A stretch of 64,000 nt of DNA from the NCBI GenBank assembly GCA_037127255.1, contig JBANSL010000009.1:14435975-14499974 (forward strand). Reading direction: 5' to 3'. Below are positions 59,980-64,000 of this stretch, in pieces (within the stretch, counting starts at the first letter, position 1; the number at the start of each line of letters is the position of its first letter). The stretch comes from Persicaria tinctoria (taxonomy: Eukaryota > Streptophyta > Magnoliopsida > Caryophyllales > Polygonaceae). The notes below the pieces were generated by a model. It was not told the origin of the DNA. It worked only from the letters and a program-made list of their open reading frames with translations, and searched no databases. The position numbers were made by a program, and so were the translations under genes.

Positions 59980-62900
59980 TGAGGTTGTGCAATCCGGGTA
60001 CACAAGGGTCGAGTGTATGTTTTGGAAAACCGCCCATGAATTTCAAGGAATTTTGAAAGGATTTTAAGAAGGGCAAAATGAACTTAAGATGTCTAACTGA
60101 AATTGGACTAAGTAATGAACTTGACTTGTAATAAATGAGGAAAATCGACCAAACGGGAACGCGAGTGGGTAGTAAAGGCGCTAGGACCATCCCTATTGGG
60201 TGTAGTTGGGAACGGTAGGCAAAATATCAGCTTGTTCTTTACAGATAGGTTGGGAGACTCCAAGGATATCATTATGAGTGTTATTAACTGATTCTGTGCT
60301 GAGTGCTTGCTATGCTAGAGATCTGGTTTGGTATGTCTAACAATGAATGTGTATTGACTTACCTGTGCAAACGGGATAGCGGGAGTACCTTTATTTCTAT
60401 ATGGTCAAGTCCAGCTTGTGTGAAACAACCCTTCGACTATGTTCTATCGAGTCTTCCTCCCAGATGTCAGTGTTTTCCACGGGGAATCGGGTCGGTAAAC
60501 ACATTGTGTCGGAAACATGTATGGATATAAAGGTGGTTTGAGTGAGTATTGGAATGTAGTTCCTGATGTCATTTTGAGTCGAGAGTAAGGTGTTTATGAG
60601 ACTGTCTTTCTTGATTTTTATGATGATTAACCAATATTTTCCTACCACAAGAGTCGTACCAAAGTCCCACGGGAAAGAGGAGTGATGAGTCGGTTGGGAA
60701 AAGTCAATGGTTGCCCTTAGGGATCCCTGTCCGGTTGTAATTGTGACTCTCTCTGAATTTCATGACATAATATGATTAGTTATATTGCTTAGGTTTAGTG
60801 TTATGTCTTACTTTCTATCATGATCACATGTTGTCATAACATGTCTACTTGGCCTATTGTGTTGACTTGATTAATGATTGATTAGAAACATAAACCACAT
60901 TATATGAACCTACATGATGGTTGTTTTCTCCTGGTTTAGGTCCATGATAGTGTGATAAAATCTTCTTCGTATGAATGCCTGTAAATGATCTCTTTATCAT
61001 ACTAGCTAATGACGCGTCGATGCTCCTCATTCCTTTTGTGACAAGAACCTATAGTATGCATATTTATTTTGTAATTGTCAGATTAACTGTTGCTGATTAT
61101 TCTGCACTTGATATTGCTGTGTGTTACTTGTGTTGAAGAGAGAATATTTGGTATAATTGAATCTTGAGAAATGCATGTTTTATCCTAGTATGTGCTGATT
61201 TGAGCTCATGCCCCGTATTTTAATCATATTGCCATTACCTAAACCCGTGTTATACATCGTAAAACCTTCCTCATGTTTCTAGATTGCTTGAATGTGATTG
61301 AATTGATTTCTTACGTGCCGCCATGATTAGTTGCATGTATGTATCGCGTGTTATGTTGAGCCATTAATATCATGTAGGACCTTTGATCATGACTTGGGTG
61401 AGTTATACCTTGCCTACACTACTGTTGATTCTCTCTCGAGCTAGGTCCCTGATAGTGTGTTTCTTCCCTCTTGTTGTCCTCTTAAAATGTTTTACTCATC
61501 CTGATTAGATTAATGTTGAGCTCGATAATTGACTTGCTCTCCGTAATTGGGTAATCCTAGCATGCTTACATGTTATCGCTCGGTAGTGTTACCCTATTGT
61601 TCTATGACATCCTCTCGTGCTTGCATAGACGTATGACTGGACACCTCGCATGATCACACACCACGCTATATCATGATTTCGCATACACATGATGGATGAA
61701 TGTTAGAATGGATTTAGTCGAGTTACCTTGATTGTGTTAATGTTTGATAAGTGCTAGTAGTGTCTGGTAGGGCTGATGATTTCCAATATAACTCCCTAAA
61801 AGGATCACTTGTTGTACTTGTTCTATGATGTGATAACTATTGTACCGTTATATGTGCCATATGATGGTTCGTTCCTAGCATGATTATGATCTATCGCTCA
61901 TGATGTCTTCCTGTTACTTTTGATGATGCCTCATGCTTCAGGAATATTATGTAGAACTCCTCTTAATGGCTTTTGACTATGCTTGTATCACATCATGTAT
62001 CGCTAGTATCATGTAGGACCCATGCTTTCTAAATGTATCCCGTCATATGATTACGTGTCATGCTTGACCTATTATATGATGATTGTGTCAGATGAGACAG
62101 TTACTATGTTGCTCATATATGTTCTAGTATGATACATACACCAAGCATCTGTGTAGCACTCGCATATCTTCCTTAAGTTGCTAGGCATATCTGCTTCATG
62201 GGATAATAGACTACTATCTTGTCTCGCATGCATCTGTGTAGCACTCGAATATGTCTTTCTAGAATGCATACGTATGTCGTGCTCCTCGAGATAGGTACAT
62301 GTTAGTGTGGGTTAAAATGATTTATATGCTCCGTGATGGATTCGTGTTTGCTTGTCGCGATTATAACCTAAATGGACTTCCATAAGGGCATCGTTGCTAT
62401 TATCAAGTCGGAGTTTCGTCTCTAGTTGTCGTCTTTAGTTGGGGTCCGTGTTTGTCCCCGAAAGGAATTTGGGTTGTCTTCTCTTGTCACTCCCCTATCT
62501 CCGCTAACTTGGACTCTTGCGCGATACGTTGGGTGAGCGACCACTTGGAAGAGAGACCGAAAAGTCGCGTAGCGATAGAGCAGTGCAGCAGAAGCGTGGG
62601 CCCATAACCCACGGGCCTCAGGATCTATGATGTCGGTAGAACGGGCACGCATCGAAAATTTTGGTTACTGTGTACGATATGACTTGTAAGCGAGAGTGTC
62701 CTTTGTTCGAATTGCTAATTCTTCTGAATTTGTTGGTGACGATATTGCGCTAACCTGGCGATGAGGTTTATGTGTTGATGTGCTGACTTGGTAATAATTG
62801 TTGCCTGATTGTCTGTTGTTTATGATGATACGATCCGGTGCCTTACAGTTCTAATGTACATGGTGTCTTGATGTGTTGCTACTCTAAGTTGCTAAGCATG

Positions 62901-64000
62901 ATCTGAATTACTGTATCTATAAAAGTATGAACTGCAAATGTTGAGAACCTGAATTGTTGATCTTCTAAGGTTTTGATGCAACTTGCTAGCTTGACTTTAT
63001 TATGTGCATATATGATGATTGTAATAATGATTAAGCATGATGGTAAATTGAGACTTGTTGACATAATCACAATCATTGATTATGAACCCATGATGCTATG
63101 TTTATAAATACTGGTTGACCTGATGTAGATCTTATGTGTGATGATTTCATGATTGTTCTTCTTTAAATTGTGGGTGAGATCATTTGGTAGCGTGGCTGGA
63201 GAGTGGTGAAAGAATCTTGGGTAGTTGGGATGATCAATGGTATTAGGAGGTGAGTCGCAAGAAAGGGATGTTGGCTTAGGTAAGACTGAAAGGGCTTTGG
63301 GATTTATGAGAGGCAATGTTGGTGGTTTTGATGAGCTTCTAGATGATGCTGGTAATGTTTCGGGTGGTACGAGGAGTGTAAGAGAGGGCTCGTGAATATT
63401 TAGGATATGGTGTTAGAGGGTACTTGGGTGCAAAGTTTGAGATAGGAGTTGGGTTCTTAGAGGTGGATGGTGTAGTAGTGTTTAGCGGAAGGAGGGGCGA
63501 GATTTGAGCATCAGCATGAATTGGGATTTCTTGGGAAATTATGTCTGAGATGACGTTGGCGAGTCTAGAAGAGGATTAGTCTTGGTTTGAGAGTGGAGAT
63601 GGGCGAGTGGAGATTGTGTTTCATTTTGAGTGGTGATGATGTGAGGACTTTCTTGATTATGTGATTTATTTATATCTGCTGGCATAATGTTAGATAGCAA
63701 CCATGATAAACTTGATATAGACTGATATTACATGTTTTTATGCAATTACTGAAATCTAATTGGTAGTGACTAGTGTTATCATGATATATTGAAGCAGTAC
63801 TACCCTGATGTGCGTTTTAGAAGCATGTTACGATGTGTTATATGAATCATGAAATAATGACATGTTGCTATGTGAAAACATGGTATTATATTATGGGATG
63901 GTAAAGCATGATGTGATGTTATTTGATCGTTATATGGCATTATGATGAGTTAAGATGATGTTTGGTGAATATGTTGACATTCGATGACTGATATATTGTT
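59980..64000 (+). other. Interior of element D, noncoding as far as visible
   Basis: No frame above 90 codons, and no zinc knuckle, protease or RT motif in the first 4 kb, where E1 already has complete gag and protease. Homology to A and C in sense orientation includes GGTCCATGATAGTGTG (near 60938; A complement of about 40700) and GTCCCACGGGAAAG with GAGTCGG (60667-60700; A complement of about 40890-40920). Rich in CATGAT-like words. Confidence 0.75.

Larger units (their letters stand above)
56770..64000 (+). mobile_element. Element D: LARD-like LTR retrotransposon inserted in the LINE (5' part)
   Basis: 5' LTR 56770-59963, tRNA-Met primer site 59968-59979, then at least 4.0 kb of interior without gag or pol, continuing past the right edge. 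Termini (TGTAAAGGCC... and ...GGGCCGTTACA) equal those of A and C in sense orientation. Short blocks of the interior are recognisably homologous to A and C, so D is a diverged branch of the same family. The 5-bp left flank is ACCCT; the matching right flank is outside the window. Confidence 0.9.

Overview
The window is repeat-dominated nuclear DNA of a flowering plant, probably a eudicot. Closer placement cannot be supported from the sequence. I found no convincing single-copy host gene. The evidence is LTR retrotransposons with plant-type primer sites (initiator tRNA-Met and tRNA-Asp), a plant LINE, Stowaway-like MITEs, microsatellites and nested insertions with matching 5-bp target duplications.

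Layout. (1) 1-4085, minus strand: 5' part of a Ty3-type LTR retrotransposon (called E1) with 5' LTR, tRNA-Met primer site, leader, a gag broken by one frameshift and one stop, and an open protease-RT frame running off the left edge. (2) 4086-8690 and 16757-21459: two near-identical copies of one block, containing a 66-bp AT-rich repeat, a tRNA-like sequence, a 1.2-kb GTCAGC-rich array and the start of a large LTR. The geometry fits a tandem duplication of about 12.7 kb whose breakpoint lies inside that LTR. (3) 8691-16756: unique or low-copy repeat DNA, with a solo LTR (8966-11658) inserted in a tRNA-derived SINE, and a CT microsatellite. (4) 19920-53529, minus strand: a very large nested stack. 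Element C (LARD-like, no gag-pol) is split in its 5' LTR by element B (31558-51643, Athila-like, with gag and protease only). B is itself interrupted by element A (33790-44993, same LARD family as C). C also carries two MITEs, one confirmed solo LTR and one probable solo LTR. (5) 53974-56769, minus strand: a LINE ORF2 remnant (RT and zinc-binding region) with two in-frame stops. (6) 56770-64000, plus strand: element D, a diverged member of the same LARD family, inserted in the LINE and running off the right edge.

How the parts relate. E1, C, A, D and the solo LTR at 8966 share LTR termini; all of the full elements have a tRNA-Met primer site. E1, C and A also share the untranslated leader, and the shared part stops near the gag start codon of E1. 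C, A and D have no gag-pol frame where E1 has one, so E1-like elements are the natural candidates to supply proteins in trans. The relative order of events can be read from the nesting: C into the host block, then the block duplication; B into C, then A into B; E1 into the left block copy.
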